Assembly (NCBI GenBank): GCA_963738375.1
Contig: CAVTWL010000004.1
Location: 1,364,001 to 1,428,000 of the forward strand
Direction: 5' to 3'
Length of the DNA: 64,000 nucleotides
DNA from: Bog-159 sp963738375
GTDB lineage: Bacteria > Acidobacteriota > Terriglobia > Bryobacterales > Bryobacteraceae
A program made the translations under genes and the position numbers. Shown here one piece after another: positions 18,101 through 27,128 of the stretch (position 1 is the stretch's first letter; every line of letters starts with the position of its first letter). The notes beneath the pieces are model-generated. The model made no database searches. It was not told the DNA's origin and saw nothing but the letters and a program-made list of their open reading frames with translations.

Positions 18101-18488
18101 GCGACACCATGCTGGCCTGGTCCCAATTCACGTAGAAGCCGAAAACGATCGGGCTATCGGTGTGGACGCTTGCCGCGGGGCGAGGGCGCAGAACGGGCGA
18201 AGCGGAGCGTACATATTTGATGTTGCGAGCGGCATTGCGCAGCTTGAACGGGACATTGCGCAGGGGACGCTCGCCGCGGATAATGGCGGGAACCTCGGCA
18301 AGGTCGGGGATGTGCTCGACGGGGGGGAGTCCGAGCGAAGGGATTTGAGGGTTGACGGCCATGCTGAGGAGGAACAGGACGACCAGCAAGCCGAGAAAAA
18401 TGGCGCTGGTCTGCAGCCCCCGCAAAAAGCGCCGCCACCGCTTGCCGGAGGGGTCGTGAAAAACGAATGAGTGATGGGAATCGGGCAC
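15123..18488 (-). CDS. Trimodular GH18-like / polysaccharide deacetylase / GT2 synthase (seven frameshifts)
   Basis: One gene of about 1120 codons starting at GTG 18488. Order: cytoplasmic tail and one TM helix (FLGLLVVLFLLSMAV); a GH18-like domain with GVNIDFES as its DxE motif; a NodB deacetylase with LTFDDGPD, NHTYTHPN, FRPPYNAD and ILLHDAGGDR; then a processive GT2 domain between TM helices with VIVAAYNEE, ALDADT, EDTDL and QRFRW. It could synthesise, deacetylate and trim a beta-linked amino-polysaccharide, similar to PgaB plus PgaC. The frame changes near 17575, 16915, 16690, 16565, 16430, 16080 and 15700. Each can be repaired by one base, for example CCC to CC at 16690 restores FRPPY and AAGAC to AAGGAC at 16080 restores DDGSKD, so errors are likelier than decay. 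Confidence 0.8.
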
Positions 18489-18589
18489 GGTAAGGGGTTT
18501 GGACCTTCACCTATTGTAGAGTGCCGCGCGTCAGGATACCCGCTTGTCTTGCATTTGCCGGAGCGTATACCGGATCATAAAAGGGAAAG

Positions 18590-19483
18590 ATGGCAGATCC
18601 CGACTGGCAAGACCCGTTCCATAGCTGGTGTTCGAAAGAGTTAGCGCATCCGGATGCTCCGGCGGGAGGCTCGGGGATGGGTTTTTCACGCAGACCGGGA
18701 TCGAATTGGCAGTCGCCATTGCCACCGGCGCCGTGTGAGGGATCTCCGGCGGCCCGTCTGTTCGACTGGCGGGGAGAATTCGCACGCAGCGAATTGGCGC
18801 GCGGCAAAGAGACGTTGGAGGAAGAACCGGTATCGGGCAAGATGGCAGTCAGTTTTGGAATGGGATCGGCGGTACGGATCCCAATTCCAGGAACCAATGG
18901 GCTGGCCATCGAGTTGACGGCGCGCGGGCGGGTACCTCCCGGCGGATCGACCAGCACGTTGTTTCTCCAGGATATGAGCGGCAAGAGACATCTGCGCCTC
19001 GACTACGGGTTTAACACGCGCAGCGATGTGTTCGAGTGGCACTGGAACCAGAGGGGCGTGGCGAAGACCTTCGGGATAACCGATCATACGCCGGCCACGG
19101 GGGCCGCGAAGGTATTGGGAAACGCGGCCAAATATTACCGGTATATGGGACGCGCGTTCATCGTGACCGGGGTGTTTATCGACGGATGGTCGATTGTTAC
19201 CGCGTCCAGGCCTTTGCGGCGCGCGGTGCAGGTGGTTTCGGCGTGGGAGACGGCGGCGGCGGGCTGCGAGCTTGTTGGCGAGTTAGGCGCGGGGGGGGGA
19301 TCCTTCGCGCCGGGCGCGGGGACCGCCATCGGGGGACTGGCCGGCTGTGCGGTGGGGGCTTTTCTGGGTTACACGGCAGGCGAGGCGGGGGCCGGATATA
19401 TTTATGATTGGGCGGAAGGGACCGTTTTCGCGGAACTGCCGACGATCGCGCCTTTCGCCGGACTGCCCGGCGCCGGGCAATAG
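18590..19483 (+). CDS. Possible effector/toxin with glycine-rich hydrophobic C-terminus
   Basis: A 297-residue protein with no signal peptide. Residues 1-120 are Pro/Gly-rich and look disordered. Residues about 120-170 hold a compact charged motif, LRLDYGFN, EWHWNQRG and FGITDHTP, rich in His, Trp and Asp. From about residue 185 there are hydrophobic segments (AFIVTGVFIDGWSIVTA) and then a glycine-zipper-like stretch (GTAIGGLAGCAVGAFLGYTA) able to insert in a membrane, ending in AGYIYDWAE. This layout resembles C-terminal regions of polymorphic or contact-delivered effectors, which is pattern recognition rather than a family assignment. GGGAAAG lies directly before ATG 18590. It is followed after 6 bases by a soluble partner gene, as in effector-immunity pairs. 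Confidence 0.55.
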   Translation: MADPDWQDPFHSWCSKELAHPDAPAGGSGMGFSRRPGSNWQSPLPPAPCEGSPAARLFDWRGEFARSELARGKETLEEEPVSGKMAVSFGMGSAVRIPIPGTNGLAIELTARGRVPPGGSTSTLFLQDMSGKRHLRLDYGFNTRSDVFEWHWNQRGVAKTFGITDHTPATGAAKVLGNAAKYYRYMGRAFIVTGVFIDGWSIVTASRPLRRAVQVVSAWETAAAGCELVGELGAGGGSFAPGAGTAIGGLAGCAVGAFLGYTAGEAGAGYIYDWAEGTVFAELPTIAPFAGLPGAGQ

Positions 19484-19489
19484 GACGCC

Positions 19490-20065
19490 TTGCCTGTAAC
19501 ATTGGAGGTTCGGGAACAGTTCGATGCCAAGGTCTGGCAGACAGCGGAACCGCGCGGGGTAGGCTGGGCCGGCCTACTGACTTGGGAAGTCACTCAAGCG
19601 CCGGTGGACGGCGGGATTCCGGACGAGGTTGCGCGCGTGTTCGCGGCGGCGCTGTGCGAGACGGGGCGCGTAGTTTACGCCGGCGACGGGGATGCGCAGG
19701 CGAGGCGGACATGGCAACGAAATACGGAAACAATGTTTATCGCCGATTCGGTGGAGGAGGTCTTGCCCGCATTCAATAGCGGCATGCATGACTGGTCGAT
19801 GAATGCACAGTGGCTGGTGATTATGGACGCGGCCGCGGACCCTGGCGCCGTACTGGACGCGGGAAAGAAGCTATACGAGGATTGGACGTTGCCTTCTGGC
19901 TGGCCCTCCGGCGTCAAGATGATTGTGCAGGCGGCCGTGGACGGAGATGGGGCGGCTTGTTATTGCGCCGATCAATCGATAAAGCGCAGTTTCCTGGTGT
20001 CTCTCCGCCGGCATGCCGAACGAGCAGGCATGGAGCTTAGGGTTTTTCGGGAGGGAGCACGGTGA
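19490..20065 (+). CDS. Hypothetical soluble protein, candidate immunity partner
   Basis: A 191-residue protein without signal peptide or TM segment. The start is TTG 19490, with AGGA at 19482-19485 and only 6 bases after the preceding stop, so the two genes are translationally coupled. Visible features are a WAGLLTWEV segment, an acidic middle (FIADSVEEVLPAF) and a Cys pair in ACYCADQ. I do not recognise a family. Position, size and solubility fit an immunity protein for the upstream gene, but they would also fit an accessory protein. Its 3' end overlaps the convergent TIG-protein gene by 29 bases. Confidence 0.55.
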   Translation: MPVTLEVREQFDAKVWQTAEPRGVGWAGLLTWEVTQAPVDGGIPDEVARVFAAALCETGRVVYAGDGDAQARRTWQRNTETMFIADSVEEVLPAFNSGMHDWSMNAQWLVIMDAAADPGAVLDAGKKLYEDWTLPSGWPSGVKMIVQAAVDGDGAACYCADQSIKRSFLVSLRRHAERAGMELRVFREGAR

Positions 20066-21959
20066 CGGTGGTGCTTGCTTCTACCATGGTCTGCGGGTTC
20101 CAGACTTCGATCAGCACCTGATCGCCGGCCACCAAGGGGCAGGCGGCGGCCCGGTTGACGTTGGCGATCAGTTGGATCGAGCCGACGTCCCAGGATTCGA
20201 CAGAGACGGTGCAGGCGCTCTTAGTGTAACCAGCAACCCAGTTCTGAGTCGTGTCAGTGATTCGGAGATAGGCGGAGGTTCCCGTGAATGGAAACCCGTT
20301 GGGGAAAGAACCGAATCCCGAACCGGAAATCGTCACAGGCGGATTGGACTGGGCGACAAAGTGATTGCAGGTGGGCTGGTGGCACTCCGTGACCGCATCT
20401 GTAATTGCCGGAGGCGGCGTCTGTAGCACGGCACACGCCGGGCTTGTTCCCGGCTGCCCGATGGGGAACGATCCGCAGGCGGCAGGCCCAATGAGAGGTA
20501 CCGCGGCCGGCGGCAGAGATGCGGCGGCAGGATAGTCGATGACTGGCATGTAATCCGCCATCAAGCTGCCCGTGGGAATCTGGGGTGACATGCGGTAGGG
20601 GACAAATTGGCCGGCACAATTGAAGCTGGACGCAGGCACCATGTGGCGCAAGGTGATGAGGCTCAGGTTTTGATAATTCGTGAACTGGGTTAAGTCGAGG
20701 AAAGTATAACCGTTGGCGGGTGTGATCCAGGAAGGCACTGTGGTTCCCGTGCCAACGATTAACGTAGCGTATCCATTGGCGTCCTGCGTGAAGGCGTTAT
20801 CGGCGATACTCGCGTAGACGGATCCATCGGATGCCCCGAAGGAAAGGCTCATGTAGCGCATCTGCTCATCGCCGCTGCGCGAGCATCCGTTGGTACAGGG
20901 GGTGGGGGGGGTGGACGGCAGGCGGACGCGGATGCGCATTACCTGGCCAGCCGCGGTGAGGGTATTCGTGAGTCCCGCCGGTACGCCGGCAGCGATGTAG
21001 GAAGCATCGGGATTAGTCCACGGCACATACTGTTCAACACGGGACCAGGGAAGCCGATTCGGAGAGGGCGCGGCGCCCTCGCATAATGTGGGCAGGTGCG
21101 TGGTGTAAATATGATGATCGGTGACTTGCGCCGCATCGGCCCACCCGCCGGCTACGCTACGGTCGGTAGAAACGATTTGCAGAGTGTTGACTGCGTAATC
21201 GGCCGGATAGGCGCACCCCGAGGCGACATCGCGGACGATGATGTGCGGGTTGTTCACATAGCTTGAGGTTGTGTCATCGAGATAGGCACGGATCATGACG
21301 ACGCCCGCCGTGTTGGGATTGCGATGCTCCGCGTTATCGACTATGTGATTATCGAAAGTCGGATACTGCTCGAAAAAGGCAGCGTCGCTGTTCCAATCCA
21401 TTCCGGGATGGCGCTGGGTAGCATCGAGCCTGTTGGGCGCCAGCGTGTAGCCGGTGGTCATGCAACCGGTCTGCTGGTTTCCGGGTTTGCCGCCAAAATC
21501 AATCGGCATGGCGTATTGCTGGCCGTCGGCGAACGGGACACCCGGCAGATAGGGATTCGCGTAATTCGGGGTGAGCGGAACAATGCTGGTGTCCAAAATA
21601 TTTTGGGAGAGGGCCGAATGCTCGTCATAGAGGACGACAGAGTAATATCGGGCGTTGGGGAAGGCACTTACCAGGATTAGCTGATAACGCGGATCTACTT
21701 TGTAATACATCAAGTAGTATTTGGCGTTCAAGTCGCCATAGAGAGTTTCGCCGTTGCCGTGGGAAAGAGCGATGGTGTAACACGAGTTATTGAAGTTAGA
21801 GAAGAAATCGCCGGTGGGAAATTCATTTCCGCCAAATGACGTAGGAAGATTGGAGCAATCCAGGGCGAAGGCAAGACCAGACAGCAGGAAGAATGCGGCG
21901 ACCATGCGGCATGCGCGGGCATTCCATGCTGTCGTCCTCACAGAATCCGATTCCATCAT
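20037..21959 (-). CDS. Large secreted protein with C-terminal IPT/TIG-like domain
   Basis: The start is placed at ATG 21959, because GGAGG lies 5 bases upstream and a signal peptide (MVAAFFLLSGLAFALDCS) follows; the in-frame extension to 22031 lacks a ribosome site. The 640-residue product is Tyr-, Asn- and Pro-rich with many cysteines (CTNGCSRSG, ECHQPTCNHF), suggesting disulfides and export. The last 110 residues (PPVTISGSGFGSFPNGFPFTG) look like an IPT/TIG beta-sandwich. The main body (YYSVVLYDEHSALSQN, DNHIVDNAEHRNP) is not a family I can name. It lies convergent to the effector-like pair. A promoter-like element is seen upstream. Confidence 0.7.
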   Translation of the reverse strand: MMESDSVRTTAWNARACRMVAAFFLLSGLAFALDCSNLPTSFGGNEFPTGDFFSNFNNSCYTIALSHGNGETLYGDLNAKYYLMYYKVDPRYQLILVSAFPNARYYSVVLYDEHSALSQNILDTSIVPLTPNYANPYLPGVPFADGQQYAMPIDFGGKPGNQQTGCMTTGYTLAPNRLDATQRHPGMDWNSDAAFFEQYPTFDNHIVDNAEHRNPNTAGVVMIRAYLDDTTSSYVNNPHIIVRDVASGCAYPADYAVNTLQIVSTDRSVAGGWADAAQVTDHHIYTTHLPTLCEGAAPSPNRLPWSRVEQYVPWTNPDASYIAAGVPAGLTNTLTAAGQVMRIRVRLPSTPPTPCTNGCSRSGDEQMRYMSLSFGASDGSVYASIADNAFTQDANGYATLIVGTGTTVPSWITPANGYTFLDLTQFTNYQNLSLITLRHMVPASSFNCAGQFVPYRMSPQIPTGSLMADYMPVIDYPAAASLPPAAVPLIGPAACGSFPIGQPGTSPACAVLQTPPPAITDAVTECHQPTCNHFVAQSNPPVTISGSGFGSFPNGFPFTGTSAYLRITDTTQNWVAGYTKSACTVSVESWDVGSIQLIANVNRAAACPLVAGDQVLIEVWNPQTMVEASTTVTVLPPEKP

Positions 21960-21991
21960 CTTTTCCTCCCAAATGTCCGGCGGATTCTTAG

Positions 21992-22020
21992 ATGATACAC
22001 AAAAAGGCAAGTTTTGGGAA
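21992..22020 (-). promoter_or_regulatory. Candidate promoter of the secreted TIG protein gene
   Basis: On the minus strand, TTCCCA (22020-22015) and TATCAT (21997-21992) are 17 bases apart, 33 bases before ATG 21959. Both hexamers match the sigma70 consensus only partly. Confidence 0.35.
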
Positions 22021-22135
22021 CTAATTTGCATAATTTTGGATACTGTATTGATTCAGTTACGGGCACTTATCAGGGATACCCCGATCGGCATCACTTGAAT
22101 AATACAGACTAGACCATTTAGGAATAGACCAATCA

Positions 22136-22156
22136 GGGGGGGGGACTCCCGGAGTC
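22136..22156. other. G9 tract followed by a 13-base dyad
   Basis: Nine G residues (22136-22144) run into GACTCCCGGAGTC (22144-22156), whose 6-base arms are perfectly complementary around one central base. It lies 47 bases before the DUF1223 gene in the divergent intergenic region. An operator is possible; G-run length may also be unreliable here. Confidence 0.3.
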
Positions 22157-22202
22157 TGCCAATTGGGGGGAGAATCAAAAGAGGAAAGGAGGGTGATCTT
22201 TT

Positions 22203-22982
22203 ATGGCAAGGAACTTGTTTGGTCTGGTAGCGGCAGCCACAGCTTTCACAATGGCAGGGGGTGCGGGGATGGGTGAGAGCGCCGGGAATGGGAGGCAGCC
22301 CGTGCTGGTGGAGTTGTTCACCTCGGAAGGCTGCTCAAGCTGTCCGCCGGCGGATACGCTGCTCGGAAAGCTGGACAGCAACCAACCGGTAGAAGGCGCG
22401 CAAATCATCGTACTGGAAGAGCACGTCGATTACTGGAACCATGATGGCTGGAAGGACCCATATTCATCGTCTGCATTCACCGCGCGGCAGCAAGACTATG
22501 GCAGGAAATTGGGAAGCCAGGATGCTTATACTCCGCAAATGGTGGTGGACGGCAGCGTGGAATTCAACGGCAGCGACGCGCGCAAGGCCGTAGCGGCGAT
22601 CGGACTGGCCGCCGGCGGCAGTAAGTTGGGAATCCGAATCCAGCCGGCCGAATCGGGCGGAGGGGGGGTGTCGATCGAAGTCGACCGGATGCCGGAAGGC
22701 AAGGCGCACAAGGCTAACGTATATCTGACCTACGCCGCGGACAGCGGCACGTCGGACGTGCTGCGCGGGGAGAATCAGGGCAAGACGCTGCATCATGTGG
22801 CGATTGCCGGGGAAATCCAGCAGATCGGATCGGTGAGTACGAAGGCGGGATTCAGCAAACAAGTCGCCCTTCGCACCAACAAAAGTACTGGGGCGCAGCG
22901 TTTGGTTGCGTTCGTGCAGGACTCTGGGAGCGGCCATATCCTGGGCGCCGCAATGTACGCCATTCCACAGGGGGACAAATAA
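22203..22982 (+). CDS. DUF1223 thioredoxin-fold protein
   Basis: A 259-residue secreted protein (signal peptide MARNLFGLVAAATAFTMAGG) of the DUF1223 family. Diagnostic motifs are LFTSEGCSSCPPADTLL with its CxxC, HVDYWNHDGWKDPYSS and YTPQMVVDG. The fold is thioredoxin-like with a C-terminal beta domain; the biological role of the family is not settled, and a thiol-redox function in the envelope is an inference from CxxC. A strong ribosome site, AAAGGAGGGTG, sits before ATG 22203. The stop overlaps the SDR start (TAATG), so these genes are co-translated. Confidence 0.88.
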   Translation: MARNLFGLVAAATAFTMAGGAGMGESAGNGRQPVLVELFTSEGCSSCPPADTLLGKLDSNQPVEGAQIIVLEEHVDYWNHDGWKDPYSSSAFTARQQDYGRKLGSQDAYTPQMVVDGSVEFNGSDARKAVAAIGLAAGGSKLGIRIQPAESGGGGVSIEVDRMPEGKAHKANVYLTYAADSGTSDVLRGENQGKTLHHVAIAGEIQQIGSVSTKAGFSKQVALRTNKSTGAQRLVAFVQDSGSGHILGAAMYAIPQGDK

Positions 22983-23680
22983 TGATCGAGTTCGAGAATC
23001 GAGTGATCCTGGTGACCGGAGCGAAGGGCGGGTTAGGAAGCGCCGTGACAAACCACTTCCTTTCAATAGGAGCGAAGGTGCTGGGTTCGTCGAAGACGAT
23101 CGCGGATACCGACTTTTCGAATGCGCGGTTCGCGGCGATTCCGGCGGACCTTACCGTAGCGGAGTCGGCGGGACTCCTGGTGAACGGGGCGATCCGGCAA
23201 TTTGGAACGATCGACGCGTGGGTTCACGTGATGGGCGGCTTCGCCGGCGGCATGTCGATTCCAGAGACCACCGATGAAACCTGGGACTTGATGATGAATA
23301 TCAATTTGCGGGCGGCGTTCCACATGCTGCGGGCAATTGTTCCACAGATGCGGCAGGCGGGGCGCGGACGGATCGTGGCGATCGCAAGCCGGCAGGCGTT
23401 GGAACCGGGGGCGTATCTGAGCGCTTACAACGCCTCGAAGGCGGCGTTGGTATCGTTGATTCGGACGGCGGCGCTGGAGAATGAAGACTTGGGGATCACG
23501 GCCAATACCATTCTGCCCGGCACGATGAATACCGAAGCCAACCGCAAATCGAATCCGGGAGCGGACGGGTCGAAATGGGTGCAGCCGGAGCGGGTGGCTG
23601 GCGTAGCGGCGTTTCTGTGTTCGGACGCGGCGGCGGATATTACTGGCGCCGCGATTCCCGTTTACGGAAACGATATCTAA
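22982..23680 (+). CDS. Short-chain dehydrogenase/reductase
   Basis: A 232-residue classical SDR with the NAD(P)-binding motif TGAKGGLGSAV, a core segment MMNINLRAAF, the catalytic tyrosine and lysine in AYNASKAAL, and an active-site serine in IASRQAL. The C-terminus ITGAAIPVYGNDI is typical of enzymes annotated only as SDR oxidoreductases. The substrate cannot be inferred. ATG 22982 overlaps the DUF1223 stop and the stop lies 6 bases before the glycogen-debranching gene, so it sits in the middle of a three-gene operon. Confidence 0.88.
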   Translation: MIEFENRVILVTGAKGGLGSAVTNHFLSIGAKVLGSSKTIADTDFSNARFAAIPADLTVAESAGLLVNGAIRQFGTIDAWVHVMGGFAGGMSIPETTDETWDLMMNINLRAAFHMLRAIVPQMRQAGRGRIVAIASRQALEPGAYLSAYNASKAALVSLIRTAALENEDLGITANTILPGTMNTEANRKSNPGADGSKWVQPERVAGVAAFLCSDAAADITGAAIPVYGNDI

Positions 23681-23686
23681 ACGCCG

Positions 23687-25531
23687 ATGGATTGCCGCGA
23701 GTGGTTGGCGACTAACGGGCTCGGCAGCTACGCGTCATCGACCGTAGCAGGGCTGAATACACGGCGGTATCACGGGCTGCTGGTGGCGGCGACGAAGCCT
23801 CCAGCCGGACGGATGGTGCTGTTGTCGAAGATCGAAGAAACGCTGGTATGCGGCGGCCAGCGGTACGAGTTAGCAACGAATCAGTATCCGGGAGCGATAC
23901 ATCCACAAGGGTACCTGCTGATGAAAGCGTTCCGGCAGGATCCCTATCCGATCTTCACTTACGAAGTGAACGGCACACAGGTGGAGAAGTCGGTCTTCAT
24001 GGTGCAGGGCGAGAACACCACGGTGATCCGGTATGAAGTGCGAGGGGAGAGCGATTGCCTGCTGGAACTGCGTCCGCTGATTGCGTTTCGCGATTATCAT
24101 GGTGCGACGCACGAAAATGGCGCGATCGATGAGCGGTTCGAGAGCGACGGCGCGACGGTTAAGATGACACCTTACGCGGGCTTGCCCTCGCTTTATTTGA
24201 ATCATTCCGCGGCGGAAGTGCAGGCGGCGGGATATTGGTTCCTAAATTTTGAATATGAGCGGGAACGCGAGCGAGGGCTGGACTATCGCGAGGACCTATT
24301 CAATCCGGTGGTGCTGACTTTCGACTTGGGAAAGGGCGGAGCGGCGACGGTGGCAGCGTCCACGGAACGGCGGCCGGCCGAGGCCGAGGCGCCGGCCGGT
24401 GGGGGCACGCTGTTGGCAAGGGCCGCGGGGCAGTTCGTGGTGGAGCGCGGCAGTTACAAGTCGGCCATTGCCGGGTATCACTGGTTTGGGGACTGGGGGC
24501 GGGACACGATGATCGCGCTGCCGGGCTTGACGCTGGCGACCAGGCAGTTCGATAGGCGCGCAGCATCCTGATGGCCTTCGCCGGATGCGTGGACCAGGGA
24601 ATGCTTCCGAACCGCTTTCCCGATGCTGGTGAAGCGCCCGAATACAACACCGTGGACGCCACGCTCTGGTTCTTCGAAGCCATGCGGGCTCTGGCGTCCG
24701 CCACGCAGGATTACGATTTTGTGCGCAAGCATCTGTTCGACATGATGGCCGATATCGTCAGTTGGCACGAGCGCGGCACACGCTATGGTATCGGCTGACT
24801 AGGACGGGCTGTTGAATGCGGGCGAAGCGGGTGTGCGTTGACCTGGATGGACGCGCGCATCGGCGAAACGCCAGTGACGCCGCGAAGGGCAAGCCGGTTG
24901 AAATTCAGGCGCTTTGGTACAACGCTCTGCGCATCATGCAGGACCTGGCGCGCCGCTACGGCTACCCGGAGCAAGCGGATCGGTATCGCAAGCTTGGCCG
25001 ATCGCGCGCGCGATAGTTTTACGAAGCTGTTCTGGAACGAAGCGGCGCAGTGTCTTTACGATGTGGTGGAGGGCGATGCGCGCGACGATTCCATGCGTCC
25101 AAACCAGATTTTCGCGGTGAGTATCTTCCACCAGATGCTTCCGCCGGATAAAGCCAAAGCGGTGGTGGACGCTGTTGAGCGAGAACTCCTGACGCCTTAT
25201 GGATTGCGGACGCTTGCTCCCGGGGACAGGCGTTATCGCGGCCGATACGAGGGCAACCGGCTCAGCCGCGACGGCGCTTATCATCAAGGCACCGCGTGGC
25301 CGTGGTTGATGGGGCCATTTATCTCCGCGTACTTTTATGTGAATGCGCATTCGCGGATGCGCCAAGCGCAGGCGCGGCAATGGCTGTCGCCGCTGCAGCG
25401 GTACGCGGCGGACGAAGGGCTCGGCCAGGTACCGGAAGTGTTCGACGGCGACGCGCCGCAGACGACCAGGCGGGTGCATCGCGCAGGCTTGGAGCGTGGC
25501 TGAATTGTTGCGGGCTTCGCTATTGGAATGA
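23687..25531 (+). CDS. Glycogen-debranching enzyme, amylo-alpha-1,6-glucosidase type (several frameshifts)
   Basis: Releases alpha-1,6-linked branches from glycogen or maltodextrins. The N-terminal domain starts EWLATNGLGSYASSTVAG and RRYHGLLVA, the family signature. The (alpha/alpha)6 barrel follows with AGYHWFGDWGRDTMIALPGL, including the catalytic region, then CVDQGMLPNRFPD and YNTVDATLWF. The end is YHQGTAWPWLMGP and QAWSVAELLRA. The frame changes near 24555, 24795, 24835, 24885, 24995 and 25465, and the family sequence runs through all of them, so I treat this as one gene of about 615 residues ending at TGA 25529-25531. Start ATG 23687 has no Shine-Dalgarno but lies 6 bases after the SDR stop. 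Confidence 0.82.
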
Positions 25532-25578
25532 CGCACTGGAATAAATCGGGCTCGAAGGGTCTTCTATAATTGAACATA

Positions 25579-26518
25579 TGATCGTAAAACGAGGGGATGA
25601 TATCCGTTACTCCGAGGTGACTCCCTAAAAGCGCGTATTTGAACCGCCGGCGCTTTCTGGCGACCATTCCCATGGCGGGCGCGGCGCTCTTTGCCAGCCG
25701 CGCGATCCGGGGCCGCCAAGCTGCCGCAGTCAAAGGCCCGTTCAGCACGGATGAAAAGCCGACCCCCTTCGTCGATGTCGCCAGTTATAACAACTATCTA
25801 CGAATTCGGCACCGAGCAAAGACGAGCCTGCCAAGAATGCCGGCAGCCTGAAGACTTCGCCGTGGAGCATCGCTGGTCGAAGGCGCTGTCGCCAAGCCGC
25901 AAAGTCTTCGATCTGGATGCCATGCATGAAAATGGCGCCACTCGAAGAGCGCATCTACCGGCATCGCTGCGTGGAGGCCTGGTCCATCGTGGTTCCGTGG
26001 ATCGGCGTTCTCGTTCAACGCGCTGATCAAAGCCGTGGAGCCCACAGCGAAGGCCAAGTATCGTGGCGTTCCAAAGCTTGTACGATCCCAAGCAAATGCC
26101 CGCGGCGCGCTGGGCGGGGATCGAACTTTCCCTACGTGGAAGGCTTGCGGCTGGACGAAGCCATGCATCCGCTCGCGCTGCTGTGCTTCGGCATGTACGG
26201 GCAAGATGTTGCCGAATCAGGATGGCGCGCCGGTCCGGTTGGTGGTGCCGTGGAAGTATGGTTTCAAGAGCATCAAGTCGCATCGTGAAAATCAAGTTCG
26301 TGGAGAAGGAGCCGCCGACCACCTGGAACTTGGCGAACTGCGCGCGAGTATGGCTTTTATTCCAATGTGAATCCGAACGGTGGACCATCCGCGCTGGAGC
26401 CAGGCGAGCGAGCGGCGGCTGGGCGAATTTCGGCAAGCGCAAGACCCTGATGTTTAACGGCTACGGCGATCAGGTGGCCAGCCTGTATAACGGCATGGAC
26501 CTGCGCAAGAACTACTGA
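25579..26518 (+). CDS. msrP: Protein-methionine-sulfoxide reductase catalytic subunit (many frameshifts)
   Basis: Periplasmic molybdopterin enzyme that repairs oxidised methionines in envelope proteins. The start MIVKRGDDIRYSEVTP is family-typical; one extra T creates the apparent TAA at 25627-25629, and removing it gives LNRRRFLATIP, the Tat signal. Later pieces in different frames match MsrP in order: SPWSIAVEG-type, YRHRCVEAWSIVVPW with the Mo-binding cysteine, PNQDGAPVRLVVPWKYGFKS, and a final FNGYGDQVASLYNGMD. About ten single-base breaks interrupt some 310 codons. The msrQ gene follows, as expected for the pair. A decayed copy cannot be fully excluded, but the conserved residues argue for sequence error. 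Confidence 0.75.
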
Positions 26519-26528
26519 GACGCGGCAC

Positions 26529-27128
26529 ATGCCTTCGAAACGTATCCCGCGCGGCAATGGTTGAAGGTCCCGGTCTTTCTGCTCTGCCTGGTGCCGGTGT
26601 TGCTGTTGCTTGCAACGCGTACTTCGAACAGGATTGGGCGCCAATCCGATCGAGACCATCACCCACGCACACCGGCGATTGGACCATGCGACTTTCTGGC
26701 CGATGACCTTGGCGATTTCGCCGCTGCGCCGCCTGCTGGGCTTTCCTGAATTGATCCGCTATCCGGCGCATGCTGGGCCTGTTCGCATTCTTCTACGGCT
26801 GCCTGCATTTCACGACTTACTTGTGGCTGGACAAGTTTTTCGACTTCGGCGAAATCGTCAAGGACGTATAGAAGCGGCCATTCATCACCGTCGGATTTGT
26901 GGGCTTCATGGCGATGGTACCCCTGGCGGTGACATCCACTGCCGGGTGGATTCGCCGCTTGGGCGGACGCGCTGGCAGATACTGCACCGACTGATTTATC
27001 TGAGCGCGATCGCGGGCGTGGTGCATTACTACTGGCTGGTGAAATCGGACGTCCGAAAGCCGCTGCTCTATGGTGCCATCATGGTCGTGTTGTTCGCCGA
27101 GCGGATTTGGCGTCAGGTGTCGGGCTAA
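26529..27128 (+). CDS. msrQ: Haem-binding membrane subunit of the MsrPQ system (frameshifts)
   Basis: Membrane cytochrome b that passes electrons from the quinone pool or flavin to MsrP. Fragments in order are VPVFLLCLVPVLLL (TM1), GANPIETITHA, LAISPLRRLLGFPELIRY, LGLFAFFYGCLHFTTYLWLD with a haem-ligand histidine, GFVGFMAMVPLAVTS, LHRLIYLSAIAGVVHYYWLVK with further histidines, and YGAIMVVLFAERIWR. The frame changes several times in the first 350 bases, then stays open to TAA 27126-27128. The start is uncertain; ATG 26529 is the nearest upstream start. Its stop overlaps the stop of the convergent ankyrin gene. Confidence 0.75.

Noticed and set aside
15123..18488. Programmed frameshifting in the trimodular polysaccharide gene
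   Set aside because: Seven shifts of both signs without slippery heptamers are not compatible with programmed frameshifting; simple base corrections fix each.
21960..22031. Upstream extension of the secreted TIG protein
   Set aside because: No ribosome site lies before 22031, while GGAGG precedes ATG 21959 and a signal peptide follows it.
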